A DNA stretch of 64,000 nucleotides from Microvirga terricola (GTDB taxonomy: Bacteria > Pseudomonadota > Alphaproteobacteria > Rhizobiales > Beijerinckiaceae). The DNA lies in NCBI RefSeq assembly GCF_011777495.1, contig NZ_JAATJS010000003.1, forward strand, positions 1 through 64,000. The letters run 5' to 3'. A model generated the notes under the pieces. That model was given only the letters and a program-made list of their open reading frames with translations. It was not told where the DNA came from and did not search any database. Below are positions 8,647 to 19,300 of this stretch, piece by piece (the first letter of the stretch is position 1; each line of letters opens with the position of its first letter). A program made the position numbers and the translations under genes.

Positions 8647-9555
8647 TCACGACCGCAAAAACTCCTGCAACGCTTCCAGCGTCGCGCCGGGGTTCTCCTC
8701 CGCCACGAAATGTCCCGATGAGACGCCGAGGCCGGTGATGCTCGGCGCGAAGCTCTGCCGCCAGACGTCGAGCGGGTGCTGCTCGTGGCCGAGGGGGCCG
8801 CTCACGAGATAGAAGTCGCTCCAGATCAACTGCACCGGACAAAGGATGGTTTTGTCCGCGGAGAGGTCCGCCTAGTCGGCCTCGATGTCGCGTGTCGCGC
8901 CGGCGCGATAATCCTCGCAGAAGGCGTGGATGCGCGAGGGTTCGTTGAACCCCTCGCGATAGGCCCGCATGGCGCGCGGATCGAAGGCGGAAAGATCACC
9001 CTCCGCCGACCAGGAACGCATCAGCCCCTCGAAATATGCTGCCGGATCGCGGCCGATCTCCTCCTCCGGAATCGGAAAGGCCTGCGAGAGAAAGCCCCAG
9101 TGAGCGGTGGGGATGAGGCCCGCTTTCATCTGCGCCCAAACATGGAAGGTGGGCAGGATGTCGAGAAGCGACAATCGCTCCACGCGGCCCGGCTGATCGA
9201 GCGCAAGACGATAGCCGACGCGCGCACCGCGATCGTGGCCTGCCACCGCGAAACGGATATGGCCGAGCGCTCCCATGACGCGGACCACGTCATCCGCCAT
9301 GGCGCGCTTGGAATAGGTCTCGTGCGCCGCATCGCTTCTCGGCGCAGTGGACCAGCCATAGCCGCGCAGGTCCATGCAGACGACCCGGTGCGTCTGCGCA
9401 AGCTCGGGCGCGAGACGGTGCCACATCACATGCGTTTGCGGAAATCCATGCAGCAAGGCGAGGGGAGGGCCGTCTCCCTTCGTGCGCGCAAAGATGCGCC
9501 CGATATCCGTATCGATCCAGTGGGATTCGAAACCGGGAAAGAGATCGTCGCTCAT
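8647..9555 (-). pseudogene. Haloacetate-dehalogenase-like alpha/beta hydrolase, interrupted by an amber codon
   Basis: The frame from ATG 9555 encodes an alpha/beta hydrolase close to fluoroacetate/haloacetate dehalogenases and epoxide hydrolases. It shows HGFPQTHVMWHRLAP (oxyanion region), LRGYGWS, and the nucleophile Asp in GHDRGARVGYRLAL. After 227 residues a TAG at 8872-8874 ends the frame, but the same frame then continues without further stops through QLIWSDFYLVSGP and SGHFVAEENP to a stop at 8647. The catalytic His of SGHF lies behind the amber codon, so the truncated product should be inactive. One base change restores an intact gene of about 302 residues. Real decay, a polymorphism or a sequencing error are all possible. 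Confidence 0.85.
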
Positions 9556-9587
9556 CGGGTGTCACTCTGGTGAAGGGCAGTCTTCAT

Positions 9588-9710
9588 TCACCTAGTGGCT
9601 GGGGATCGTTCGTCAGCCCTGCTTCTGCTCTGCGGCGCGCCAGAGACAAGCAGAGCAGATAGACAAAGGGCCGCGGCGAACAGCGGCCCTCGCATGTTGA
9701 GTGCGCGCAT
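9588..9710 (-). CDS. Possible small secreted peptide (40 aa)
   Basis: A short minus-strand frame begins at an ATG preceded by GAGGGG four bases upstream. It starts MRALNMRGPLFAAALCLSALLVSG, which looks like a complete signal peptide (positive start, hydrophobic core, small residues before a cut), and continues with a short Arg/Ser-rich tail. It ends 32 bases before the start of the broken hydrolase and could be co-transcribed with it. No family is recognised. A chance frame is possible; the ribosome site and signal-peptide shape are the only support. Confidence 0.35.
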   Translation of the reverse strand: MRALNMRGPLFAAALCLSALLVSGAPQSRSRADERSPATR

Positions 9711-10108
9711 TTGTCCCCTCGATGACCTGCCCATCTGACTGTGGGAGGCGTACGCTCTTACAGCGCGCCCAAAACAGGTAGATAAGCGCTAGACCGCGAC
9801 CCTTTTGCGAGGCTGACACGCTTAAAGAATTATCAGTTTAACTAAGCTTAGACCTGCTGGCACTTTACTTAATTGTCATAGCTTCACGGACGGGCAGCGC
9901 CCTAGTGCCATTGCGGAGTGATAATGTAGCAATCAATTGAAGCAATATATCTCTCAGATTTTATTTGATCTGTTCCTTCTTTGCCAATTTTCAGTTCGCG
10001 CTTGGCCACGACAGGATCTGGCGAGTTCCGTAAGCCTGACGGACGCTTTGTCGTGACATGGCGGAGCGGCGATCCACTTGGCCCGCATCCGACTGAACTG
10101 GAAATCTC
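9711..10108. other. Intergenic region upstream of the propeller/RTX gene
   Basis: About 400 bases carry no supportable gene. The part around 9820-9990 is distinctly AT-richer than its surroundings and may hold promoters for the RTX gene on the right and the small peptide on the left. The last 20 or so bases before the RTX start (GACTGAACTGGAAATCTC) are identical to those before the paralogue at 12902, while sequence further upstream is not. Confidence 0.5.
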
Positions 10109-11599
10109 ATGCGCCTAGCACTCTCTTTCAGCCGCCCGGCTAGCACAAACATTGTCACCCGCGTCTCCACCGCAGCCGACGGGGCGGAAGCCGACGGTTT
10201 CAGTTTCATCGCCCAGGTGAGCGCCGACGGGCGCTATGTCGTGTTCGTGAGTGACGCCGGCAATCTGGTTGACGGCGATACCAACGGCACGTCTGATATT
10301 TTCCGCAAAGATCTGCTGACGGGGGTGATCACCCGCGTCTCCACCGCCGGCGACGGGGCGCAAGCCAATGCTCAGAGTTACAATGCTGATGTCAGCGCCG
10401 ATGGGCGCTATGTCGTGTTCGACAGTAGGGCAGGCAATCTGGTGGCCGACGACACCAACGGCGCGGCTGACGTTTTCCGCAAGGATCTGCTGACCGGGGC
10501 GATCACCCGGATCTCCACCGCCGGCGACGGGGCGGAAGGCAATGCTGGGAGTTCCTTCGCCCAGATCAGCGCCGACGGGCGCTATGTCGTGTTCGAGAGT
10601 GACGCCAGCAATCTGGTGGCCGGCGACACCAACGGCACGACTGACATTTTCCGCAAGGATCTGCTGACCGGAGCGATCACCCGGGTCTCCACCGCCGGCG
10701 ACGGGGCGCAAGCCAATGATTTGAGTTACGATGCTCAGGTCAGCGCCGATGGGCGCTATGTCGTGTTCGAGAGTGACGCCAGCAATCTGGTGGCCGGCGA
10801 CACCAACGTCAGGTCTGACATTTTCCGCGTGGATACTCTGCTTCAGGACCATGCGGTGGCTGTCGCCGAAAAGCGCTTTGTTGAATTGAACTGTAACGTC
10901 GGCTCGGCTTCTTCGGTCAGCGTCGCCTGGGGCGACGGCACTGTCGATACCTTGACGCCGACGGGCGGCAGCGCGCCTTTCTGGCATAGCTTTGCCGCGA
11001 CTGGCCTGAAGGCGGCCGTTGTGACAGTCAAAGAGGGTGCGCAGACCTGGATCGTCCCGCACAGGATCGATCTCGCCGCGGGCAGCATGACTCGCGACGC
11101 GGCCCTCCTGGACACGCTCACGGGCGGTTCCGGCAAGGATGCACTCACCGGCGACGCTTTCGCCAATATCCTCAAAGGCGCTGCCGGCAACGACACGCTC
11201 AAGGGACTCGCCGGCAATGATCAGCTCTGGGGCGGTGCCGGCAACGACGTGCTGACCGGCGGCACGGGCAAAGACATCTTCGTGTTCGACACCAAGCCGA
11301 ACAAAAAGACCAACTTCGACAGGATCACCGACTTTTCCGTGAAGGACGACACGATCTGGTTGGACGATGCCGTGTTCAAGAAGCTCGGCAAGGGCACCGT
11401 GGCCAAACCGGGTAAGCTCAACAAGGCGTTCTTCACCGTGGGCGACGCGGCTAAGGATAAGAACGATTATCTGATCTACAACAAGAAGACCGGCGTGCTG
11501 TCTTACGACGCCGACGGCTCGGGTGCAGGCAAGGCGGTCGAGATCGCGATCTTAAAAAAGGGCCTTGCAATAACCGCCGCGGACTTCTTCGTGATCTAA
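10109..11599 (+). CDS. Beta-propeller (PD40-like) RTX protein, four-blade form
   Basis: The 496-residue product opens with [12 protein letters not shown] and has four tandem repeats of about 57 residues with SADGRYVVF and [13 protein letters not shown]-like segment ([14 protein letters not shown], about 270-330) follows, then RTX nonapeptides ([40 protein letters not shown], given here as adjoining motifs) and a C-terminal cassette of about 110 residues ending ITAADFFVI. The last is a type I secretion signal of the kind found at RTX termini. It is nearly identical to the gene at 12902 apart from three fewer blades, and its 3' flank contains a copied piece of purD. Function is unknown; four blades are too few for a classical closed propeller in one chain. 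Confidence 0.9.
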   Translation: MRLALSFSRPASTNIVTRVSTAADGAEADGFSFIAQVSADGRYVVFVSDAGNLVDGDTNGTSDIFRKDLLTGVITRVSTAGDGAQANAQSYNADVSADGRYVVFDSRAGNLVADDTNGAADVFRKDLLTGAITRISTAGDGAEGNAGSSFAQISADGRYVVFESDASNLVAGDTNGTTDIFRKDLLTGAITRVSTAGDGAQANDLSYDAQVSADGRYVVFESDASNLVAGDTNVRSDIFRVDTLLQDHAVAVAEKRFVELNCNVGSASSVSVAWGDGTVDTLTPTGGSAPFWHSFAATGLKAAVVTVKEGAQTWIVPHRIDLAAGSMTRDAALLDTLTGGSGKDALTGDAFANILKGAAGNDTLKGLAGNDQLWGGAGNDVLTGGTGKDIFVFDTKPNKKTNFDRITDFSVKDDTIWLDDAVFKKLGKGTVAKPGKLNKAFFTVGDAAKDKNDYLIYNKKTGVLSYDADGSGAGKAVEIAILKKGLAITAADFFVI

Positions 11600-11621
11600 A
11601 CGGATCGTGCGAGCGGTGGCT

Positions 11622-11795
11622 TCAGCCCCGCTCGCGCGCCACTTCGCGCCAGCCGATGTCGCTGCGGCAAAAACCTTCCGGCCAGTCGATCTTCGAGACT
11701 GCCTCGTAAGCGCGCGCCTGTGCTTCCGCGATGGTGCGGCCTAGTGCCGTGATGTTGAGAACACGTCCGCCATTGGCGAGGATTTTGTCGCCATC
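11622..11795 (-). pseudogene. Duplicated 3' fragment of purD
   Basis: This minus-strand stretch encodes the last 57 residues of PurD (from DGDKILANGG to EVARERG) and its stop codon. It matches the intact purD end at 14911-15084 with only a few differences. There is no upstream part of the gene and no start. It sits at the same distance and orientation after the RTX gene ending at 11599 as purD does after the RTX gene ending at 14887, so it was copied together with the RTX gene. It should be non-functional. Confidence 0.92.
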
Positions 11796-11890
11796 ATGAC
11801 CTCGCCCCGAGCCTTCCACCATGACGGTGCCATCGTCAGCTTCCACTCGCTGTCTCTGTTCGTGTGCTTCAAGCGAGAGGGAGTCATGCC

Positions 11891-12682
11891 TCATGGCCTC
11901 GTCTGTCCCAGCCACAGCGCCATCAATTCCGCGCGGCTGCTGACGCCGAATTTGCGGTAGAGGCGTTGCAGGTATTCGTTGGTGGTGTTGGGGCTGTGTT
12001 CCATGTCGGCAGCGATCTGCTTGCTGTTCTTGCCTTGCAGCAGCAGTTGCAGGACCTGCTGCTCGACTGGCGTCAGCGGGGCGCCGGCCAGCATCAGGCC
12101 GTGGCCCAGCAGCAGCCTGCGCCAGAACCAACGCAGGCTGCGCAGCGCCTGTTCCGCCAGTGCGCAGTCATCGCGGGTGAAGCGCGTTTCCGAGCGAAAG
12201 AAGGCCAGCCCGGCCTCGGTGTCTGCGTTCACCGGGGCGCCTACGAACATGACGTCGATCGCATTCATGCCTTTGCGAAAAATATGGCGGTAGAAGTCGC
12301 TCTCGAACCATTCTGGCTCCACCAGGTCCGCCATGAGCAGGACGCGGAAGCGTCCCGCCTGCGCGTGAAAGCGCACGGACTTCATGTCCGGGCCGTCTTC
12401 ATAGCTTTGCTGGTAGTCGCGGATGGTGCTGTCGATGCTGGGCAGAGGATGCAGGTAGGTCATCACCGGCATGCGCCAGCCTCCCAGCGGGTCATTGAGA
12501 TTCGGCTGGGCTAGCCGCACGGCGCCGGACCACATGGCATTGTCAGCCTCCAGCAGCGCACTGAGCTCGTGCAACAGGTATTGGCGCGCATCCACTATCT
12601 GGCTGGACGAGAAATCAGCCAGCGCATCCCATAGGGCGTGAATGCGGGGTTGCCGGTCGGAGAGGGCGGGGGAAGCAGTCAT
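11891..12682 (-). CDS. LuxR-family transcriptional regulator
   Basis: The 263-residue product has a C-terminal LuxR/GerE helix-turn-helix (LTPVEQQVLQLLLQGKNSKQIAADM, then TTNEYLQRLYRKFGVSSRAEL; about residues 198-255). The N-terminal 180 residues contain several Trp and look like a GAF/PAS-type sensory region, without a receiver domain or a clear autoinducer-binding signature. The ATG at 12682 has GGAG six bases upstream; an extension to 12763 is possible. The gene lies alone between the two copies of a segmental duplication and has no LuxI partner in the window. Its CAG-rich codon choice differs somewhat from its neighbours, which hints at transfer. Targets are unknown; the adjacent RTX genes are candidates by position only. 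Confidence 0.85.
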   Translation of the reverse strand: MTASPALSDRQPRIHALWDALADFSSSQIVDARQYLLHELSALLEADNAMWSGAVRLAQPNLNDPLGGWRMPVMTYLHPLPSIDSTIRDYQQSYEDGPDMKSVRFHAQAGRFRVLLMADLVEPEWFESDFYRHIFRKGMNAIDVMFVGAPVNADTEAGLAFFRSETRFTRDDCALAEQALRSLRWFWRRLLLGHGLMLAGAPLTPVEQQVLQLLLQGKNSKQIAADMEHSPNTTNEYLQRLYRKFGVSSRAELMALWLGQTRP

Positions 12683-12901
12683 GGCGGGCTCCAGCAAGCA
12701 GGCCATGGATAGAGGAAGCGGGCAAACCAACCGCCTCCCCCAATCCTGAGGGAAGACAAGCACGCCATGCCCGACTACAGAAAAAAAGCCTATGAATCAA
12801 TCTCCAGGCATCGAGCGACGCAAAAGCTGGCATCATTGACGTCAGCGCGACGCGAGTTGCTCAAGTTCGCCTGCCTCACAGATGACTGAACTGGAAATCT
12901 C

Positions 12902-14887
12902 ATGCGCTTAGCACTCTCTTTCAGCCGCCCGACCAGCTCTGACATCACCAATGTTGTCACCCGGGTCTCCACTGACGCCGACGGGACCCAAGCCACTGGT
13001 ATCAGTTCCAACGCCCAGGTTAGCGCCGACGGGCGCTTTGTCGTGTTCACGAGGGACGCCAACATTTTCCTCAAGGATGTGCTGACAGGGGCGATCACCC
13101 TGGTCTCCACCGACGGCGACGGGGCGCAAGCCAATAATTGGAGTGATGGTGCTCAGGTCAGCGCCGACGGGCGCTATGTCGTGTTCACGAGTTATGCCGA
13201 CAATCTGGTTGCCGGCGACACCAACGGCGCGCGTGACATTTTCCGCAAGGATCTGCTGACCGGGGCGATCACCCGGGTCTCCACCGACGGCGACGGGGCG
13301 CAAGCCAATGCTTGGGCTGGCAATGCTCAGTTCACCGCCGACGGACGCTATGTTGTGTTCGAGAGTGATGCCACCAATCTGGTTGCCGGCGACACCAACG
13401 GCACGGCTGACATTTTCCTCAAGGATGTGCTGACCGGCGCGATCACCCGGGTCTCCACCGACGGCGACGGGGCGGAGGCCAATGCTTGGAGTTCCAATGC
13501 TCAGGTCAGCGCCGATGGGCGCTATGTCGTGTTCGAGAGTGACGCCGACAATCTGGTTGCCGGCGACACCAACAGTACGGCTGACATTTTCCGCAAGGAT
13601 CTTCTGACCGGGGTGATCACCCGGGTTTCCACCGCCGGCGACGGGGCGCAAGCCAATGCTCGGGGTTACGATGCTCAGGTCAGCGCCGATGGGCGCTATG
13701 TCGTGTTCGAGAGTAACGCCGACAATCTGGTTGCCGGTGACACCAACGGCAGGTCTGACATTTTCCGTAAGGATACGCTGACGGGAGCGATCACCCGGGT
13801 CTCCACCGCTGCCGACGGGGCGCAAGCCAATGCTTCGAGTGCCAATGCTCAGATCAGCGCCGATGGGCGCTATGTCGTGTTCGAGAGTGATGCCACCAAT
13901 CTGGTTGCCGGCGACACCAACGGCACGTCTGATATTTTCCGCAGGGATCTTCTGACCGGGGCAATTACCCGGATTTCCACCACCGGCGACGGGGTGCAAA
14001 CCAACGGTTTCAGTCTCAACGCTCAGATCAGCGCCGATGGGCGCTATGTCGTGTTCGAGAGCACTGCCGACGATCTGGTGGCCGGCGACACCAACGGCGA
14101 GACTGACATTTTCCGCGTGGATACTCTGCTCAGGGAGCATGCGGTGGCTGTTGCCGAAAAGCGCTTTGTTGAACTGAACTGTAGCGTCGGCTCGGCTTAT
14201 TCGGTCAGCGTTGCCTGGGGCGATGGTACAGCCGATACCTTGACGCCGGCCGGCAGCAGCGCGGCTTTCCGTCATACCTATACTACGACAGACCTGAAGG
14301 CGGCCGTCGTGACAGTCAAAGAGGGCGCGCAGACTTGGGTCGTTCCGTACCGGGTCGATCTCGCCGCAGGCAGCATGGCTCGCGACGCGGCCCTCCTGGA
14401 CACGCTCACGGGCGGTTCCGGCAAGGATGCGCTCACCGGCGACGGCTTTGCCAACCTTCTCAAAGGCGCTGGGGGCAACGACACGCTCAAGGGACTCGCC
14501 GGCAATGATCAGCTCTGGGGCGGTGCCGGCAACGACGTGCTGACGGGCGGCACGGGCAAAGACATCTTCGTGTTCGACGCCAAGCCGAACAAAAAGACCA
14601 ACTTCGACAGGATCACCGACTTTTCCGTGAAGGACGACACGATCTGGTTGGACGATGCCGTGTTCAAGAAGCTCGGCAAGGGCACCGTGGCCAAACCGGG
14701 TAAACTCAACAGGGCGTTCTTCACCGTGGGCGACGCGGCTAAGGATAAGAACGATTATCTGATCTACAACAAGAAGACCGGCGTGCTGTCTTACGACGCC
14801 GACGGCTCGGGTGCAGGCAAGGCGGTCGAGATCGCGATCTTAAAGAAGGGCCTTGCAATGACCGCTGCCGACTTCTTCGTCATCTAA
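12902..14887 (+). CDS. Beta-propeller (PD40-like) RTX protein, seven-blade form
   Basis: The 661-residue product has the same plan as the gene at 10109 but with seven blade repeats ([12 protein letters not shown] and NLVAGDTNG types; about residues 25-420). A VAWGDG segment follows, then RTX nonapeptides and the shared C-terminal cassette ([17 protein letters not shown], then [11 protein letters not shown], then ADFFVI). Seven blades fit a complete propeller. The start and the 20 bases before it are identical to the paralogue. No N-terminal signal peptide is present, as expected if export uses the C-terminal signal and a type I system encoded elsewhere. It converges on purD with a 23-base gap. 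Confidence 0.9.
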   Translation: MRLALSFSRPTSSDITNVVTRVSTDADGTQATGISSNAQVSADGRFVVFTRDANIFLKDVLTGAITLVSTDGDGAQANNWSDGAQVSADGRYVVFTSYADNLVAGDTNGARDIFRKDLLTGAITRVSTDGDGAQANAWAGNAQFTADGRYVVFESDATNLVAGDTNGTADIFLKDVLTGAITRVSTDGDGAEANAWSSNAQVSADGRYVVFESDADNLVAGDTNSTADIFRKDLLTGVITRVSTAGDGAQANARGYDAQVSADGRYVVFESNADNLVAGDTNGRSDIFRKDTLTGAITRVSTAADGAQANASSANAQISADGRYVVFESDATNLVAGDTNGTSDIFRRDLLTGAITRISTTGDGVQTNGFSLNAQISADGRYVVFESTADDLVAGDTNGETDIFRVDTLLREHAVAVAEKRFVELNCSVGSAYSVSVAWGDGTADTLTPAGSSAAFRHTYTTTDLKAAVVTVKEGAQTWVVPYRVDLAAGSMARDAALLDTLTGGSGKDALTGDGFANLLKGAGGNDTLKGLAGNDQLWGGAGNDVLTGGTGKDIFVFDAKPNKKTNFDRITDFSVKDDTIWLDDAVFKKLGKGTVAKPGKLNRAFFTVGDAAKDKNDYLIYNKKTGVLSYDADGSGAGKAVEIAILKKGLAMTAADFFVI

Positions 14888-14910
14888 AACGGATTGTGCG
14901 AGCGGTGGCT

Positions 14911-16188
14911 TCAGCCCCGCTCGCGCGCCACCTCGCGCCAGCCGATGTCACCGCGGCAAAAACCTTCCGGCCAGTCGATCTTCGAGACTGCCTCGTAAGC
15001 GCGCGCCTGTGCTTCCGCGATGGTGCGGCCGAGCGCCGTGATGTTGAGAACGCGCCCGCCACTGGCGAGGATTTTTGCGCCGTCCTGTTTCGTGCCCGCG
15101 TGGAAGACGAGCACGTTCTCCAACGCCTCAGCCTTGTCGATGCCGCGGATTTCCGAACCCTTTTCAACCGCGCCGGGATAGCCATTCGCCGCCATCACGA
15201 CGGTCAGCGCGGCCTCGTTCGACCATTGCAGGGAAATGGAGTTCAGCACGCCGTCGCACGCCGCAAGCAGCGCAACGACGAGATCTGACTTGAGGCGCGG
15301 CAACAGCACCTGCGTTTCCGGGTCGCCGAAGCGCGCGTTGTATTCGATCAGCTGCGGCCCGCCTTCCGTCAGCATCAGGCCCGCATAGAGAATGCCGGTA
15401 TAGGGCGTGCCGCGCTTTCTCATGCCTGCCAGGGTCGGCTCGATGATCTCGCGCATCACGCGGGCCTGAAGCTCCGGCGTCAGCACGGCGGCGGGGGAGT
15501 AGGCTCCCATGCCGCCGGTGTTCGGGCCCATGTCACCGTCGAAGACACGCTTGTGGTCCTGCGCGGTACCGAGCGGGATCGCCGTCGTTCCGTCGCAGAG
15601 GGCAAAGAAGCTCGCTTCCTCGCCTTCCAGAAACGCTTCGATCACCACTTCGGCCCCGGCGTCTCCGAGGCCGCCGCCGATCATCATGTCGATGGCGGCT
15701 TCCGCTTCCAAAAGCGTCGTGGCGACGACCACGCCCTTGCCGGCAGCCAACCCATCCGCCTTCACCACGATGGGCGCGCCATGCTCGCGCACATAGGCCT
15801 TGGCGGCCTCGGCATCCGTGAAGCGGCGGTAGGAGGCAGTGGGGATGTTGAACTCGGCGCACAGATCCTTCGTGAAGGCCTTGGAGCCCTCAACTTGGGC
15901 TGCGGCCTTGCTCGGCCCGAAGGCCTTGATCCCGGCGGATTTCAGGTCGTCTACCAGGCCGGCGACCAGCGGCGCCTCGGGTCCGACCATCACGAAATCG
16001 ATCTTTTCCGCGCGGCAGAAGGCGATGATCGCCGCATGGTCGGTGACGTCGAGGGGCACGTTCGTGCCGTGCTGCGCCGTGCCGGGATTGCCGGGCGCAA
16101 TGAACAGGCGCTCGCAGAGGGGGCTCGCCGCAAGGCTCCAGGCCAAGGCATGTTCGCGTCCGCCAGAGCCGATGAGAAGAATGTTCAT
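14911..16188 (-). CDS. purD: Phosphoribosylamine--glycine ligase
   Basis: PurD joins glycine to 5-phosphoribosylamine with ATP in the second step of purine synthesis. The 425-residue product is full length: an N-terminal [17 protein letters not shown] (pre-ATP-grasp), an ATP-grasp core with [12 protein letters not shown] (about 140-150), [23 protein letters not shown] and [12 protein letters not shown], and the C-terminal domain with GYPG and RVLNITALG. It has no purine neighbours here. Its last 57 codons are duplicated at 11622-11795. Confidence 0.96.
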   Translation of the reverse strand: MNILLIGSGGREHALAWSLAASPLCERLFIAPGNPGTAQHGTNVPLDVTDHAAIIAFCRAEKIDFVMVGPEAPLVAGLVDDLKSAGIKAFGPSKAAAQVEGSKAFTKDLCAEFNIPTASYRRFTDAEAAKAYVREHGAPIVVKADGLAAGKGVVVATTLLEAEAAIDMMIGGGLGDAGAEVVIEAFLEGEEASFFALCDGTTAIPLGTAQDHKRVFDGDMGPNTGGMGAYSPAAVLTPELQARVMREIIEPTLAGMRKRGTPYTGILYAGLMLTEGGPQLIEYNARFGDPETQVLLPRLKSDLVVALLAACDGVLNSISLQWSNEAALTVVMAANGYPGAVEKGSEIRGIDKAEALENVLVFHAGTKQDGAKILASGGRVLNITALGRTIAEAQARAYEAVSKIDWPEGFCRGDIGWREVARERG

Positions 16189-16322
16189 GCCGCGCCTCCT
16201 GTGTTCCCGCGCTCTTAGCGGCTCAGGCGGCCTTCGCCTACCCCCACGAGGGCTTTCGCGCGCAACATTCTGCGAGAGGCCGGTCCCGATGGGCGGGTCA
16301 GGACCGGTCAGCTGGCTCGTTG

Positions 16323-19300
16323 TCAGATCACGAAGAAGTCGGCGTAGGTCATCTTGAAACCCTTCTTCAACTGGGCGATCTCAACCGCCTTGCCAGCCCC
16401 GCTGCCGTCCGCGTCGTAAGACAAAATGCCCGTCTTGCTGTTGTAGATTAGGTAGTCGTCCTTATCCTTCGCCTTGTCACCCACGGTGAAGAAGTTCTTG
16501 TTCAGCTTGCCAGGCTTCAGGATGGCGCCCTTGCCGAGCTTCTTGAAAACCGCATCGTCGAGATAGATGCTGTCGTCCTTCACGTTGAAGTCGGTGATCG
16601 TGTCGAAGTTCGTCTTCTTGTTCGGCTTGGTATCGAACACGAACACGTCCTTGCCGATGCCACCGGTCAGCGTGTCGTTGCCAAGGCCGCCGAAGAGCGT
16701 GTCGTCACCAGCTCCCCCGCCAATACTGTCCTTGCCGGCACCGCCGACGATCTTGTCGCTCTCCGCACTGCCGGCCGTCCCCTCCGATGAGACGTCGCCG
16801 ACGGAGATGGTGAACCACTTTGTGAAGGTTGCGCCGCCCTGGTCTTTCACCTCGATTTGAATCGCGTGCGTCTTAGCCTGCTCGTAGTCGAGCTTGACGC
16901 CCTTGTTGGCGACGATCTTTGTTCCCGTCGCATCGAGCATGAAGCGACCGTCCGCATCGTTCAGGAGCTTGAAGGTAAAGGTGCTGCCGGGATCGTCCGT
17001 CGCCGAAAGATCGCCGACGGGGGTTCCCGCTCCCGCAAGTTCACTCACCGATGCCCCGCTCAGAGCGATGTCCGACGGCGGGCGGTTCGTCGGGGGCTCG
17101 TTGACGTCGTTGACGGTGATCGTGAAGGTTTGGACCTGGATCGCGCCCTTCGCGTCCACCGCCATGATCGCGATGTCGTGCGATCCGCCGGTCGCGTAAT
17201 CGAGAAGACTGCCGTTCGCGACGACGATCTTGTAGCCGGTAAGCGCGCTGCCGACGATCTTGAAGCGACCCTCGGCATTGTTGATGAGTACATAGCTCAC
17301 CGCGTCACCCTCGGGGTCGACCGCACTCAAGTTGCCGACGAGCGTCTCGATGGTCGCGTGTTCGTCGACCTGCAGCGCGCCGCCGGTTCCGGTGCCGGCA
17401 AGTTTCATCGCCGGCGCTTCGTTCACATCCTTGATGACGATGGTGATGGTTTGAGGGGCGCTGACGCCGCCCTTGCCATCCGAGGCGACGACCTTGAGCG
17501 TGTAGAACTTCGCTCCTTCGGCCATCGCTTCGTAATCGATCACGGCGCCGGGCGCGAGCTTGATCTGGTTCGTCTCGTTGTCGATGACGAAGAGCCCACC
17601 TGCGTTGCCTCCCGCGGCGAAGGAATAGGTTACGTCGTCGCCATCGAGATCGAATGCATTGAGCGTGCCGATGAAAGTGTTGTGGTCGGCGTTCTCGTCG
17701 AGCGAGATCGTCGTCGCGCCGTTCAGCGTCACATTCGTCGGAGCGTGATTACCCGGCGTACCGACGACATCCTTGACCGCGAACGTCACCGCTTTGGTGA
17801 CCGACAAGCCGCCATGATCCGTGACTGTGACCTTGACGGTGTAGGATGTCACGCCGGCATCGAGGCTCTGCCCACCCTTCAGACGCAGTTCGTTACCGAT
17901 AACCTCAAACTTGCCGCTCGCATCTTCCGCCAGCGCGAAGGTGAAGGCGTCGTGCGCGTCCGGGTCCTGCCCCGTGAGCGACGCGATCAGCCCCGTCGTA
18001 TCCCGCATAACCTCGGTGCGCGAGAGGGCGAGGCCCGTCGGCTTCTCATTCACGTCATTGATGTCGATCGCGACGGTCTTGGTGACCGACAGACCGGCAT
18101 GATCCGTCACCGTGATCTTGATGGTGTGAGACTTCGCTGTCTCGTAGTCGAGGCTCTGGCCATCTTTCAGGCGCAGCTTGTTGTCGACGATCTCGAAATT
18201 ACCGCTCGGATCGAAGGCGAGGGCATAGGTGAAGGTGTCGCCCGCGTCTGGGTCAGTGCCGCTGAGCGTGGCGAGATCGCCGGTCGCGTCCTCGTCGACG
18301 GCGGTGGTCGAGAGGCGCACATCGGTCGGCTTCTCGTTCACATCCTTCACGTCGATGGCGAAGGTCTTGACCTGATAGGCGCCCTTGGCGTCCTTCACCA
18401 GAACCGTGATCTCGTGTGCCGTGCCGTTGATAGTTTCGAAGTCGATGAGAGCGCCGTTGGCCACGACAATCTTGTTGCCGACGATCTTGAAACGCCCGCC
18501 TGCATTGTCGAGGAGGGTGTAGGAGACCGCATCGCCTTCCGGGTCGATGGCCGCGAGCGTGCCAATGAGCGTCCCGTTCTCCGCATTCTCGTTGACGACG
18601 AGCGCGCCGCCGGCTCCGGTGCCGGTCAGCGTCATCTCGGGGGCTTCGTTGACGTCGTTGACGCCGATGGTGATCTCTTGCGGGGCGCTCTTGCCGCCGC
18701 GTCCGTCGGAGGCGATGACCCAGAGCGTGTAATACTTCGCGCCTGCCGGCAGCGCTTCGTAGTCGATCACGGCGCCCGGCGCGAGCTTGATCTCCTTCGT
18801 CGTATTGTCGATGACAAAGAGCCCGCCCGCATCGCCGCCGGGCGCGAAAGAATAGGTGAGGGCGTCACCGTCGAGATCCGTCGCATCAAGAATGCCGATG
18901 AATGCATGATGATCGGAGTTTTCGTTGATGGAAGCGGCGGTTCCCCCGTTGAGTGTCACGTTCGTCGGGGCGTGATTATCCGGCGTGCTGACGGCATCTT
19001 TGACTGTGAACGTCACCGCTTTGGTAACCGACAAGCCACCGTGATCCGTGACTGTGACCTTGACCGTGTAGGATGTCACGCCCGCGTCGAGGCTCTGCCC
19101 ACCCTTCAGACGCAGTTCGTTACCGATAACCTCGAACTTGCCGCTCGCATCTTCCGCCAACGCAAAGGTGAATGTCTCGCCGGCATCCGGGTCCTGCCCG
19201 GTGAGCGAGGCGATCAGCCCGGTCGTATCCCGCGCCACTTCGATTCGCGAGAGGGCGAGGCCGGTCGGGCTTTCATTCACGTCCTTCACGTCGACGGTGA

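Noticed and set aside
10115..14275. Long minus-strand frames over the propeller/RTX genes (repeats such as [24 protein letters not shown])
   Set aside because: They are antisense images of the blade repeats; the plus-strand proteins carry the blade and RTX signatures.
10109..14887. CRISPR-like regular repeats
   Set aside because: The period of about 171 bases is coding, in frame, and translates into propeller blades.
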